DNA from: Diatrype stigma
Taxonomy: Eukaryota > Ascomycota > Sordariomycetes > Xylariales > Diatrypaceae
Length of the DNA stretch: 64,000 nucleotides
Assembly (NCBI GenBank): GCA_022225965.2
Contig: JAKJXP020000017.1
Coordinates: forward strand, 434,001 to 498,000
Reading direction: 5' to 3'
Positions 1 through 11,901 of the stretch are shown here, piece after piece. The position numbers and the translations under genes were made by a program. Each line of letters opens with the position of its first letter. Positions within the stretch are counted from its first letter, which is position 1. Under the pieces are notes generated by a model. The model had not been told where the DNA came from. It searched no databases and saw nothing but the letters and a program-made list of their open reading frames with translations.

Positions 1-1946
1 AAAGAGTAACTCGACTTACCTAAGCGCATCCAGTGTCTATGCAGACCAACTGTCCGACTTGATGTCCTGTCTCATCACGAGGATATCCAGTAACATACAC
101 ACAAACATATCAACATTGAGATCAGCATACAAGAATGTCCAAACTTGCTTCAGGTCATCACCGCATCATGGAAGCGCGCAATTAAGGGCCCTCGTGATGA
201 TGGTTTTGAGCAAGGGATTTTTGAAAGTCGCTCTCGACACACACATCGGCGTCGCCAGCAGCGTAGGATCTTTAAAATAAAGGAAAATTTTAGCGCAGAC
301 TGGCGATGAGTTTTTGCGACGGTGGTCTGTTCAAATATTTTTGATGAAGAAAAAGAGAGAAGAAAAAAAAAGGACTAGCAAAATTGCTGGTTTCATTAAG
401 CCATAGAAAACGACGCCGGCAAAATTCGAACGCGACTCACCGCCCTCGGGCCCCACTTGCCGCAGCTTCGGTTTCGGTCTCTGATACCTGTCTCTCGCGA
501 GGTCCATCAGTTCATTGTTATTGTACCCGGCACAACTACGATACATGCCTACATACATACATACATGTATGCAACGACCTTACATACCCCACGGCACCAC
601 ATCTACATTGTATGCACATTACAAGCACATTGTGCTAAGGTACCTACAGTAGGTAGGTACATGTATCAAGTGCACAGGTGCACAAGTCGTTCAAGCTGCT
701 AGCTGTGAGCTGCGAGTCTATTGCCCATTGGAGATGGTCAACCTGGAAGTGCCACAATGCTGGCGACCACGCTGCAGCTTGTGTCTATACCTATGTAGGT
801 ATCGTACGAGTTACTGGAGCCTCATGGACAAATGGTATTGGTGCCACAATTAGGTATTTAGCTAATTACCTACACTACTATATGCCTACATGCCTCCATG
901 CCTCCATGCCTCCATACCTACATACAGGTAGGGTCATAGGGCGTCCAAACCCCCTCCATCATTGAATGCAGCTACTGGTTGCCGACTGTGATGTGATGTA
1001 GACTGATGTATGTACAATGGCCCCATACGCTGTCACTTTGCGAACCTTTCTCAGCCGACAAGATCTGCTTGCCTGCCTACCCACCTGGGTATACCTAGGT
1101 ATAAATAATATAGTTGGGTATCCAGGCTACACGTATGTAGATACTACCTAGCCTATATATGTACATAGGTATGGTGTAATCAAGTGTGACCAACGCTGTG
1201 TACCACTGAGATGGTACCTACGCTACGCATATACCTGGGCCTGGGCACCTAGGTAATATACCTACATACATACAATTGCGTTTAGCGCATGGTGGCATGG
1301 TGGCATGGTGGGAGACTTTAAGTTTGGGTAACTACCCGGCTAGCTAACTTTAGTGGGAGGTGATGGCGGGCGCTGGATGAAAACGATTTCGTTGTCGTTC
1401 CTGATAATTCAAGAATTCAAGTGCAACTTCTCCGTCAAAATCTCCAACCCGACAACCAAAGAAATTTGTCTCGCCTACCACCTCCCAAGTCCTAAGAGTC
1501 CTAAACGTGCCCACGTTAATGCTAATACTCCTATAAGATAGCACTATACGGTATCATCATATCACCATATCATCGTAACTATTCGTCCGGCATTTGACCT
1601 CCGTTCTCTGCAATCTCATAACCCCCCCTCCCCCAGCAGTATTCTCCAACGCTTCGCCCACAAGATCACATTGCACATCACGTACAATACGTACATACGT
1701 AGCATTCTATATCGTCTTATACCTCCTGGCATATCGACATACCGTATCCTGCGCACCAGCACCGGCTGCCTCTCAGCTACCCAACGACATCTCTTCCCCG
1801 TCGCCGCATCTGCCTTGATCTGCCTTGATATCGACATCTTGCTCAGCTCAATCTACGACTTTGGAACTTCGCAGGCCGAGGAGCTGCGTGGGCGACGACG
1901 TACTTTGTATACGAGAGACGACTAGCTTTAGGAAAGTTATACCATC
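1..1946. other. Intergenic region rich in TACCTA/TAGGTA words
   Basis: No convincing gene. Short frames occur on both strands but lack codon bias, splice structure or family motifs. From about 540 to 1290 the sequence is dense in TACCTA, TAGGTA and CATACATA words, giving a low-complexity look. The last few hundred bases are pyrimidine-rich and probably hold the promoter and 5' UTR of the eIF4E gene downstream. Confidence 0.6.
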
Positions 1947-3120
1947 ATGGATAGTAAGGAATCGATATGGAGCCGCCGTAACAAGTATGTCCTATATCTA
2001 TAATGCCTATGATCAAGGTCAGAGCACCAGTGGCTTGCGTCGGCTAACCAGCGCACTTTTTTTCTCCATAGTGTCAGCAACCTCTCGCTTTCCACGCCTT
2101 CCAATGGCGATAACTCTTCCTTCACACGAGACTACTCCTCCCTCACAAAGCGAAGCGCTGGTCCTACTTCTTCCCATGGACGTCCGAACCCAGCCACGAC
2201 CCCCGGCGGCGGGATTACATCTCCTACCAGTGGAGCCAACCAATTCGGCCTTGGATCCGGCGCCTTCGGATTTGCCGGTCCGGCTAAAACCCCCAAGTCA
2301 TCAGGAAATCCTTTTGAGCAAGCAATGGGTGGATTCGGTGGTGTGAAAACACCTGGTACCGAGAAGTCCGCCAAGGATGCCATGAGGTCCTCGACAACCA
2401 GCAAGCCATCCATGGGTTCCATCTCGGAAATGGATGCCCAGCAGACGCTTTCTCAGTCGGCCAACCCACTGCGCGACGGTTGGGTCTTCTGGTTCCGACC
2501 GCCGATTAGCAAAGCCAATGGATATGTTGAGTATGAGAAGAGCGTTCATGCCATAGCGCAGGTGACAACAGTAGAGGAGTTCTGGGCTGTCTACCGTCAT
2601 CTCAACCACCCGTCGATGCTGCCCGAGAAGTCCGACTACCACCTATTCAAGAAGGGAATCCGCCCGATATGGGAAGACGAGGAGAACAAATCAGGTGGGA
2701 AGTGGATCTTACACCTGAAGAAGGGCGTTGCGGACCGTATTTGGGACGATACCATGTTGGCATGCATAGGTAATGAGCTCGGCGAAGAATATGAGGAGGT
2801 CTGCGGCGTTGTGCTTAGTGTGCGCAACGGCGAAGACGTCCTCAGTATCTGGACTCGGCACGACGGGCAGAGGAACAACAAAGTTCGGTATGTCAAACCC
2901 ATGTCCCCCGTCTAGAACGGCCTACGTTGTGCTAACCTGACGTAGTGATGCGCTGAAACGTGCACTCGACTACCGATCTCCTCTCAACTTCGTCTGGAAG
3001 AGCCACAACGAGAGTCGTGCTAAAGCGAGTACCCATCACCACGGTGATAATCCAGGGAACAAGCGCACGCCACACCATAATAAGACCGTGAGACAACCGC
3101 AAGAGGAGCAGCGAACGTAG
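1947..3120 (+). CDS. Class II (4EHP/eIF4E2-like) cap-binding translation initiation factor
   Basis: Three exons, 1947-1984, 2072-2887 and 2946-3120, join in frame to give 342 aa; both introns are GT-AG (87 and 58 nt). Residues 1 to about 140 are a Ser/Thr/Gly-rich, probably disordered leader. The rest is an eIF4E fold: GWVFWFRPP at the start, a FHLF-like YHLFKKGIRPIWED segment, GGKW, and ICG/VCGVVLSVR near the end. In classical eIF4E two Trp residues sandwich the cap. Here the first is replaced by Tyr167 (context GYVEYEKS), as in human 4EHP, while Trp213 keeps the second. That is known of class II eIF4Es, which bind cap more weakly and often repress translation; a role in repression here is inference. 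The start is the first in-frame ATG giving a continuous spliced reading; the basic His-rich tail ends at TAG 3118-3120. Cytoplasmic. Confidence 0.9.
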
Positions 3121-5278
3121 AGTGTATCTGCACATCATGTCGGTGCTGCTGGTCCCCTCGAGGCGGGGCTTCGTCCCCCCAACTAACGAGTCTATATCAT
3201 CCCATCGGTCAGCGTTTCGGTGTTGTTTTCTAAGCACCGCCATAACAACCATCTCTACCGTAGCTTGCAGATAGATGGGTTGCAGATATAAGCTCCTGTC
3301 ACCCCATCGCGAAAGCACCACGGAAGATATCGATGTTAGCAATGATGTTATTGTTATTATGGTTCGCTCTCCTGGTCTGATCTTCCATCTCTCTCTCGGA
3401 AGCTTCAATCTGTGAGCCGGGGTAGATATGCTGTTCTCATGGCACAAGCGTGGCCCGGGGGTAACCTAAGCACACGTTGTATGTAAAAACCTGTATTACC
3501 ACATCGATGGCTAGCGTCAGGGGTTGGGCAATGTGTACATGATCAGTGCACGTGGAATTGAGCATGAATGAATTACAGACGAGACCAGACTTCTGGTGTT
3601 TATGGTTTGCCGTGCGTGCTCTGAAATTGAGACGACCAAGTCGCCAATGTTCTGCTCTTCGGAAAATAGGGGATGGTCGTTGGATTAAAAACTCACCTTG
3701 CGTAGGACAGAATCTTCAGGCACGGGTAGTGGCACTCCTTCGAGACACCACCATTTTGGCGGCTTGTCTTCCATCATATGAGGATAAAGGAAATCTCGAT
3801 GTTGTGTAACCATAACGACTCAGAATAATTGTATATACTCCATCGTATCAAGACTGTCTGGTCTGCTCAGGAGGGAGACAGGCACGTCTTATCTGCTCAT
3901 CCGGTAGACTAGGCAAGCTAGCCCATTGCTGCTGACTACCTACCGTACTAGGTAGGGGGAAAGGAATACATACTACAGTAACGAGGTCTTGTCATACCCC
4001 GACAGTCGTTTTGCGTTTTCAAGAGAGCGAGCGAGCTGTTGATGGGTTCGCGGCCGCGGCCCGGCCTGGGGCTGAGTAAGCCACAGGTTGCAGATCAAAG
4101 GTCCCCGAGCCCCAGGGCGGAAGCTATGCACAGTTATCTTTATCTAGGTACATTACTACATCCTCATACAGTTTTTTTATTCTTTTCATATATAAAGTAA
4201 GAATGAGGCGTTCTGTGTGGCGTTGTCGATATCTGGGCATAAGCGTACATAGTAAGCAGACAAGACGCGGTGATCGAGGACATCGACAGCGTGAGCTAGC
4301 TACGTAGACACACACGTTTAATTACCTAGCTGTTGCATGCGCCTTGTCTCGATGAGCTTGCGTAGCTAGTTGGCTACGGCATATCATAAAGTTACCTATA
4401 CCTAGACCAGGTATATATGTGCGGAGTAGGTAGTCAAGGCAGCATATGATGTGAGGTGAGTGAGGGCCCCCAGGATGCTGGTCCGGCAGTTGAACTTGTA
4501 ATCATCTTACATAATCCAATAGCTTCCTGATAATCTCTAATGAGACGTATCTTATACAGTTGTGTGTGTGTACGCGCGCGATAGGCAAAGCCCGGGGGCC
4601 GGGGACGACTCACGGGAAAGAGGAGAGGAGAAAAGGAAGTGCATTTCGCATTGAATGTCTCTTTCTGGTAGGGGTAGGTACGGTGTAGCTGCACGATGAG
4701 CAGAACAGGGCCATGCGATAATGATAGAACAAACTGTCAGCGGCGAATCAGGGCCATCGGAGCCTTTCTTTTTTTTCTTGTTTCTTCTCCTTCCACCCCA
4801 CGCACCACCACGTGGGAACCCTTTCTCCCAGAGGAGAAACAAGACACGACCTCGTTGGCTCGCTTGCACACATTAACCCGCGGGTTGTTTTATATGTACC
4901 TCGAATAGGTGAGTAGGTACATGCCTCGAAGGGGAAGGAACTTGGGGGAGGGCTGAAAGACCATCACAATGTCTTACCACATCGAATGGCTCTCGCTCTC
5001 GGCGGGCTCGTCTTATTCGTGGCTCACGAATGTGGGCATATGGGCAATAGTCAGCAACAGGGAAATCAGAAGGGTATCACTCTCTTTTTCTTCTACCTAT
5101 GCCTGTCATCCGGGGGGATTTCAGACCGCTGCATCACCGCTGTGGGTTTAGATGTGCATTAGTTAGCCATGCGATATAAGACCAGAGAGAGGTCTTGTCT
5201 CGACTGACATTTCGAACGCTTCTTTGCTTTCCCATCGTCCCGTTGAAAAAAAGGAGCCCGTCGTAATCCCCAGACAGC
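3121..5278. other. Intergenic region, no gene seen
   Basis: About 2.2 kb between the eIF4E and kelch genes. The first part is presumably the eIF4E 3' UTR. The frame on the opposite strand across 2932-3447 mirrors the eIF4E last exon and has no family features. The remainder holds scattered TACCTA/TAGGTA words and a GT-repeat near 4560. The last 100 bases are likely promoter and 5' UTR of the kelch gene. Confidence 0.55.
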
Positions 5279-8200
5279 ATGAGACTGAACTTATCAGCGC
5301 TCCCCTGCTCGTTCGTCCTCTACATCTCACTATCGCAAGCGACCGGCTTGGACCCGATAAAGAATTTCTGCAGGTGAGTCAGCTAAAAGCAAAGAGTGGG
5401 CAAGAAAGAGGCTGGCTATAAGCGGTGGTGGGCGGAGGGCGGGGGTTTCGTGGTGCAAAAGTGACATGCCAGTCCGTCCACCATAGCTAGCTGTCTGGCT
5501 GGCTGGATGGGCGGATGGATGGTTTTGCGTCTATAAGCCAGGAGGAACCGAGGATTTCTTTCGCTGTCGACTCGTGCTGATACCGATGTTAGCCGCTGGT
5601 ACCATCAGAGCCAGGTCAAGGACGATGTCCTGTACATCGATGGGGGGATCGCCTCCTTTTCCGAGAGAGCGCCATATAGCAATGTAGGTAGGCACATCAA
5701 CCACCAACTAAATACACCTTCCATTACATTCTTTCCGGGCTTTGTAACGGAGAAACTAAATGAAAAAATACACTGAGCTCACGTTATCTTCTCCCTGTCG
5801 TGTAAAAGCCCGCGGCGCACGACGATAGGTTGAACTACACGGGTCCGGTTGTCCTTGGTCCTAGTGAGTATTTTTGCTTTCACCGGTCAGACAGGAAGGG
5901 GAAACAAACCTTCCGACTCGAGGGAAGAACTGTCAACAGAATCAACGCAAGGCCAGTGTGTGTGTGGTGGTTGGTGGTGGGTTCGCAAAGCTAACGGGCA
6001 ACACAAGATAACTATGTTATCGCAATCGACATGAGCACATCGTGGGACTGGAAGACCAACATCAGCGAGAAGGCGATCAACAAGACGGTCGCGCTGGGGA
6101 CTTCCAATTACGTCCCTAAGGTCCAATCGGGAGCGCTCTTCCAGGGCCAGCCGGACGATCCCCAAATCTACCTCTACGGGGGCGTGACGCCCGACGTTAA
6201 CACCTCGTTTACGGACTATCAAGCGCCCACGACCAACCAGTACACCCTGTAACTAAACTCTTCTTCTTTCCCCCCAGGTGTCTAATCTGACTACATGAGC
6301 ATATACCTTGGAGGAGATCTTGAAGCAAAGCAGGGTACTGACCGACCAACCTAATCCTTGCAGATGGGGCTTCAACACCGACAGCTACGGATGGACCCAG
6401 TACGACGTGATGATCCACGTGCCGGGGCGGCCAAGCTGGGGGGCCTTCGCCGAGGTGCCGGAACACGGCTTGGCCTTCTACCTCAACGGGCTCGTCACGA
6501 ACATGTCCTCGGCGGCCACCGAGACGGCCAACATTTCGGCATCGGATATGGGAGGGATGGTGGTCCTCGACCTGCAGAATCACACGGTAATATAGCTTAA
6601 ACTACATGCCCATTGTGTAATACTTGCACGGCACACCCTATATCCGGATGTGTGTGTTAGGTACTTTGCTAACCAAAGCTGTTGTGGTGACTGAGTACCG
6701 TAGGCTACGAACAGATCTACCGATACCGTCGCAGATAGCCCGAGAGTTCGCGGGGGCATGGTTGTCATACCGCAGATCGGAAAAATGGGCGTCTTGGTCT
6801 CCCTGGGAGGTGCAACGGGCATCGGCCAATCTCTGCACCCAGGTACGTATGATGCGCGAATACCACTTCCCTTGTTCAAATCGAAGCCGCCGCCGCCGTG
6901 CGAGGGCCCAATTGCCCGGGACTGACTAACAGGTGACGCCTCTGTCCAGTTAGCATGAACCAAGTGAACATATTCGATATCGAGACCGTCATCACAACTA
7001 GTAGTTCTTCCGAGTCGAGCTCCGACAGCAGCGGGTGGTACAGGCAGACGATCACGGGCGAGGCTCCTTCACCCCGCGTCGACTTCTGCGTGGTCGTCGT
7101 GGCGGCCCCTGACAATTCCAGCTTCAACATATATATGTACGGAGGTAAAAATACCACATCCCTATTCCTCGCGGGTCAGGTCAGCAGGGAAAGATGAGGA
7201 AAGGAAAGGAAAGGAAAAGAGAGGGGAGGAAAACGGAACATCGAGAGAGCAACTAGCTAACCAACCTTGTGTCAGGATGGGATCCCACAAAGGACGAGTA
7301 CTTCGACGACATCTGGGTTCTGAGCATCCCATCGTTCACCTGGACTAAGGTAAGCACCATAACATAAACCACTCGTCTGTGATATGTATGCTCTACGAAA
7401 AGAGAAAAGCTCGACGTAGGATATGCCGCCCTGACAAGAACATTTCCTTCCCATCGCCGGAAATTACAGGTCTACCAGGGCGTCCTGCCGCGGTTCGGCC
7501 ACACATGCCACGTCGTCGGGAACCGGCAGATGATCACCGTGGGCGGGATCAACGGCACCACGAGCCACGGCACCAATGCCAGCGGCACCGAATCCGCCTC
7601 CGCCACCACCGACAGCTGCGACTGGGAGTGGATGGGCGTCGCCATCCTCGACCTCACGTCGATGGCCTGGGGCAGCGTCTTCGACCGCGACAAGCCCCGC
7701 TACCAGGTGAGCGCGCTGATCTCGGCCGTGGTCGGGGGCGGGCCCGACGGCGGCGCCACCAGGCTCCTCCCCGACGACGGTTGGACCAGCGCTGCCGTCG
7801 CGAACCTGTTCACCGGCAGCTCGAGCCTGAGCGCGCCGTACGCGCCGCCGTCTCCGAACGCGGCGGGTCCCGACGAAGCAGATGACGACAAGGATAACCG
7901 CAACGTGGGTGCTATCGTAGGCGGCGCGGTCGGCGGCGGCGGCGGATTTCTGGTCGTCCTCGCCGCCCTGGGCTTGTGGTGGAATAGGAGGAGGAAGAAG
8001 AAGAAGCGGAAGAGGGAGAGGCGTGATATCGCGGAAGGTGCGGCGGAACTGGGGGAGCAGAAAGAGGACAACCCGCAGACTACCACTATCAGTCCAGGTA
8101 CGGGTACGGACAGTTACCTCGTGCCCCTCACGCCGCTGTCCGAGCTGGGCGGGAGCCCCGTGATCAGTGAGCTGCCCGCGAACCAGATCGCCGTCGAGCT

Positions 8201-8366
8201 GGCCGATAGGCACGGCTACGACCGGGACAGCTGGCGGCCGGGCGAGAGAGAGGAGATCACGCTGCACAAGAGGTATGATAAAGATGGCAGTGAAGGAGAC
8301 TGGAACGAACGCGAAGAGGAAGGCGGCCAGCAGCAGGCAGGTATGGAGAGTGGTTTAGATAAGTAG
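5279..8366 (+). CDS. Kelch-repeat cell-surface protein with one transmembrane span
   Basis: Nine exons join in frame to 669 aa: 5279-5373, 5593-5683, 5809-5863, 6008-6248, 6364-6586, 6704-6842, 6950-7144, 7276-7349 and 7470-8366. Residues 1-21 are a hydrophobic signal peptide ending SLSQA. Kelch-type blades follow, seen as VLYIDGG, YVIAIDMS with SWDW, IYLYGG, MVVLDLQN, VLVSLGG, NIYMYGG, IWVLSIPSFTW and MITVGG. A Gly/Ala/Val-rich membrane span lies at about 517-543, followed by a run of about twelve Arg/Lys as stop-transfer and a 125 aa acidic/Ser/Thr-rich cytoplasmic tail. The plan (secreted beta-propeller, one span, charged tail) is a known fungal architecture, often named cell wall anchored or kelch repeat protein; ligand and function are unknown. 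Exon 3 is only 55 nt; its acceptor at 5808 was chosen because it alone keeps the phase and gives the LNYTGPVVLGP blade. Confidence 0.85.
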
Positions 8367-9833
8367 AATTTGGGTCATGAAGTTAAGAATGGTGTTCACG
8401 GCAACCAGACGGTCTTCGGCAGATTATATCAGATGGGTACCACCACCCCCTTCTACCCCCCCTCCCCGAATCTTAGCAGGTCTACCATTACCATTGTTCG
8501 TCCCTTCTTAAGAAAAAGCCCCAAGTACCTAGCCTTGGAGTTGTAGCAGCGACCTCCACGCATAGTTGCCCGTATTTACTGGGTATGAACATTACTAATG
8601 GTGATCATCCGGAGCGGTCATAGCAGGCAATAGCTCGACGTTACGGTAATGAATGATGATCAATACCAAGTACGCTATATATAGATTCTCAACCACATAT
8701 TATCACTGTTTATATTTGATTCGGTAGAAAAAGTCCCAACGCACTGCGGAGCTTCTTCTGCCATCTCATTGTCTCCCTCTCCCCTTTTGCTTTTAACCAC
8801 GGGATCATAATCGTTGCTCAGTGACGAAAATAGTTATGGCTGCTTATCAATAATATACGGACCCGGTGGGAAATACGTGATACTTGGAAGAAACGAAAAG
8901 CAAGTAAAATATAGGCAATGGGGCCTAATGTGATGCTGGTCACGGATTGTATGGGTGGTAATTCCCATACTTGCATACCACGTGGGGAGGAACTAGAAAA
9001 GATGCGGCTTTACATGGTTATGTCAAAACAACATCGGCGCATATCATCGGGATGGCGCTCTCAAGCACATGACCTCTCATAACACCAAAATTGAAGCCTC
9101 AGTGGAGGTCGGGCCTTCTGCTCTCGGCCTAGAATGGTCTTGATCTATAACGGGATTTGCTGGCGTCAGTCTCGCTTAATCCCCAGACCCGGAGAGATTC
9201 GGTCAAGGGTGCTCAACAGCTTCTCTTCCCCGGGCTAGCTAGAGTCAGCCTCTCAATTCACAGCTGATGCGCGGTGCGTACGCACGTGGGGAGTCTAGAC
9301 TACGACTGCAGGCTATTTATGGGTGTTTTTCCCAGGTAGATATCTGCAGACTAGCCTGGTAATGGCCCTAACAGTGCAAAAGCAATTCGAGGACCATCAC
9401 CATGGCGACCTTTACGGGATTGCACCATATACAGAGGGAGCGCCACAAATGTTGTTGTGAGACTCAACATCCGCAGGTAGCTAAGACAACGAGCCCCGCG
9501 ATGCACAGCTCTATCTAGCTGCATTTGAATATATTTATAGATCGTATAGATCCACCCTAAGTATAAATATGTATCAGTCAATATAAAGAACTTTGCCTGG
9601 TATCACCCAGCCAGCCCTGGTACCAATCTTCACTACTTTTCCTCTCTCCCCCTTTCTATAAAGAAGCCTGGAGGGTTAGCAAAGCCTCATCAATCCAGAC
9701 CAGCTTCAGTCCTTATTGACCAACAAGCAGAACGAAACGCCAAGCGCCATAGGAGAAAGAAAGAGACGAATGAGCTCACGAGACGTGACGCAGGCAGACG
9801 GGTAGACAAGACAGGCACGCTTTTACTCACGCC
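8367..9833. other. Intergenic region, no gene seen
   Basis: About 1.5 kb between two plus-strand genes. It holds the kelch 3' UTR and the promoter of the glycosidase gene, with a TATA-like TATAAA near 9657. Short frames on either strand have no recognisable content. Confidence 0.55.
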
Positions 9834-11207
9834 ATGTCGGCCGAACTGATCGCCAGCGTCATCGCGCAGGGCGAGCGCCTGGCCACGCACAGCTGGGAGT
9901 ACGGGACTTTTGCCGAGGCCCTGCTCGAGTGGTACGACCCCAGCAGCGCGGTGTTCGGCGCCGACCCCTTTCCCGGCGGCAAGATCCCCGTCCTACAGGT
10001 CAACCAGACCCGGTCGCTGGCGTATGCCGAGCCGCACATCTCGACGAACTCGACGACGCTGGTCGACGGGGATGGTAAGTTGGGCTGATAAGCGAACTCA
10101 TCCATGTACTCTCTATGATTCATCTCTACATTTTCCCATATTCCTGCCTTTCTGTTTAGTACCCCACCCTTCAAGAAGAGCCGCGATGGTACCTTTGGGT
10201 ACCAGACGGAGAAAAACACAAGAACCACAGGGATTACCAACCCAAAATATTCAGGGGCTAACTACCTTCGCCACCCACTTATAGGCGCAGCCGGCGACCC
10301 AGCCTCCCTCGGCGTGTCCGCGATCCTAATCGGGCAGACGGACGACACCTTCCTCGCCGCGGCCGAGCGGCAGGTGCAGCACCTGCTGGACGACGTGCCG
10401 CGGTGGGCCAACGGCGCCATCAGCCACCGCGAATCCGTGGCCGAGCTCTGGGCCGACTTCGTCTACATGGCGCCCCCGACCCTGGCGTACTGGGCCGTGC
10501 AGACCGGTGACGCCGACCTGCTCGCCACCGCCGTCCAGCAGTGCCTCCTGTACCGGGACGTGCTGGGCGTCGAACCCCAGGACGAAGACGACAGCGCCGC
10601 GGCGGCGGCCGGCCTGTGGCACCACATCATCGGCCCCGAGAGCCAGGACCTCGGCATCTGGAGCACGGGCAACGCGTGGGCCGCAGCCGGCATGGCCCGG
10701 GTGCTGGCGACGGCGAGGCGAGCGCCGGAGCCGGGTCTGTCCGGCTCTTCTGCTGAGACGGACGGGGAGCTGCTGCCGATGCTAGAGGGCGCGATCCGCG
10801 CGATCCTGGACGGCGCCATCGCGCTCGACGATGCGGAGCCCGCCGAGCCGCTGCTGCGCAACTACCTGAACGACACGACGTGGTTCGGCGAGCTGTCCGG
10901 CACGACGCTGCTGGCGGCGACGGCGTACCGGATGGCGGTGCTGGCGCCGGCGGCGTTCGGGGCGGAGGCCGGGGAGGGGGAGGGAGAGGGAGCCGGCTAC
11001 GTCGCGTGGGCGGACGCCAAGCGCCGCGAGATTACAGGTCGTATTGGAAGCGACGGCCTGCTGTACCCCGTCGTCAACCCGCTCGACTGGAGCGACCGCA
11101 CGCCGGCGGCCGAGTCGCCCGAGGCGCAGAGCTTCGCCGTCTTGCTGTTCGCTGCTTACCGCGACTACTGCCAGGGCTCCTCGGACGGGTGCGAGATCGA
11201 GTTCTGA
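9834..11207 (+). CDS. GH105/YteR-like unsaturated glucuronyl/rhamnogalacturonyl hydrolase (six-hairpin glycosidase)
   Basis: Two exons, 9834-10074 and 10285-11207, give 387 aa; the 210 nt intron has GTAAGT and TATAG borders and preserves frame. The pattern fits the (alpha/alpha)6 six-hairpin glycosidases annotated in fungi as YteR-like: HRESVAELWADFVYMAPP, with Asp138 at the position expected for the catalytic Asp, then STGNAWAAAGMARVL near residue 210 and a C-terminal AESPEAQSFAVLLFAAYRDY helix. Family members remove the unsaturated sugar left by pectin or rhamnogalacturonan lyases. No signal peptide is visible after the Met, so an intracellular enzyme acting on imported oligosaccharides is likely (inference). 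The protein is Ala-rich with GC-rich codons, and the segment near residues 290-300 is a run of Gly/Glu encoded by GGGGAG repeats. Confidence 0.78.
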
Positions 11208-11789
11208 TGGGTAGGTAGGTAGGTAGGTGTTTTGGGTGCTTGAGCAGAACTGGAAAGAAGGAGGGGATTTGACAAAAAGAAATATAGAAACGGATGCAAG
11301 GGAGAGCAGAAGGCCTCAGCAGCAGGATAGAACTTAGGGTCGGTGGACTGAACTGGCTAGAGCTGGTAGATCATGGGTGATATGGTGTTATGACATAGCT
11401 GGATATTACCTTCTTGTAGATATTCAACAGAGTTCTGTGCTGATCCATGTCATCGAATTCTCTGGCGACCATATGGAGACAAATATTAACCGTGACGCAC
11501 CTTCACCCAGGATACCAGGATAGGTATACTTTGATGTTTCGTGAGAAATTAAATCAGCTGCATAGAAAACTTGGAAATAAGCAAGACGGGAACTATGCCA
11601 AGCTATCTTCCAGAGCCTGGGAAATGTAATTCTTAAGAAATCGATAATGGATTTAACATTTTCTCGTACACGAAGGTCAGTATAGGGCTTTGATATTAGG
11701 TACATCGAATTAATGTAACAGTTTCGATAAATAAAAGCTGGGGTTCGAAAAAAAAAAAAAGAAAAAAAAGAATCTCAAAAAATAACAAG
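11208..11789. other. Intergenic region with (GGTA)n and A-rich tract
   Basis: Just after the glycosidase stop there are four to five GGTA/GTAG units (11210-11228). A run of A with a few G at 11749-11770 lies at the boundary with the tRNA-like sequence; read from the minus strand it is the T-rich tract expected of a Pol III terminator. Confidence 0.5.
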
Positions 11790-11901
11790 TGGTACACCCA
11801 GGAGTCGAACCTGGTTCCTCTGACTTCCCTGCTGAATTCTCATTTTCAAAGCAGACAGGGAAGACAATGGTGAATAGAATGAACCACTCAGCCAAAGCCA
11901 C
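11790..11901 (-). tRNA. Degenerate tRNA-Ser-like sequence (possible pseudo-tRNA or tRNA-derived repeat)
   Basis: Read on the minus strand, a D-arm/A-box like TGGCTGAGTGGTT lies near the 5' end. A perfect T-arm/B-box, CCAGG-TTCGACT-CCTGG, lies near the 3' end, followed by T-rich tracts that would stop Pol III. The length (about 112 nt) and a TGA in the sequence CTTTGAAAAT hint at a Ser(UGA) type with a long variable region or intron. Against a working gene, the seven bases before the A-box (GTGGCTT) do not pair with the seven after the T-arm (GTGTACC), and the central stem TTCCCTG/CAGGGAA does not fall in a normal anticodon arm. I read it as a tRNA relic or a tRNA-headed retroelement fragment. 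Confidence 0.4.

Noticed and set aside
14..29. Possible first exon of a minus-strand gene leaving the window (ATGCGCTTAG followed by GTAAGT)
   Set aside because: Only ten coding bases are visible and nothing beyond the window edge can confirm it.
2932..3447. 171-codon minus-strand frame
   Set aside because: Overlaps the eIF4E last exon antisense and has no family features.
7464..8267. 267-codon minus-strand frame
   Set aside because: Antisense shadow of the GC-rich last kelch exon.
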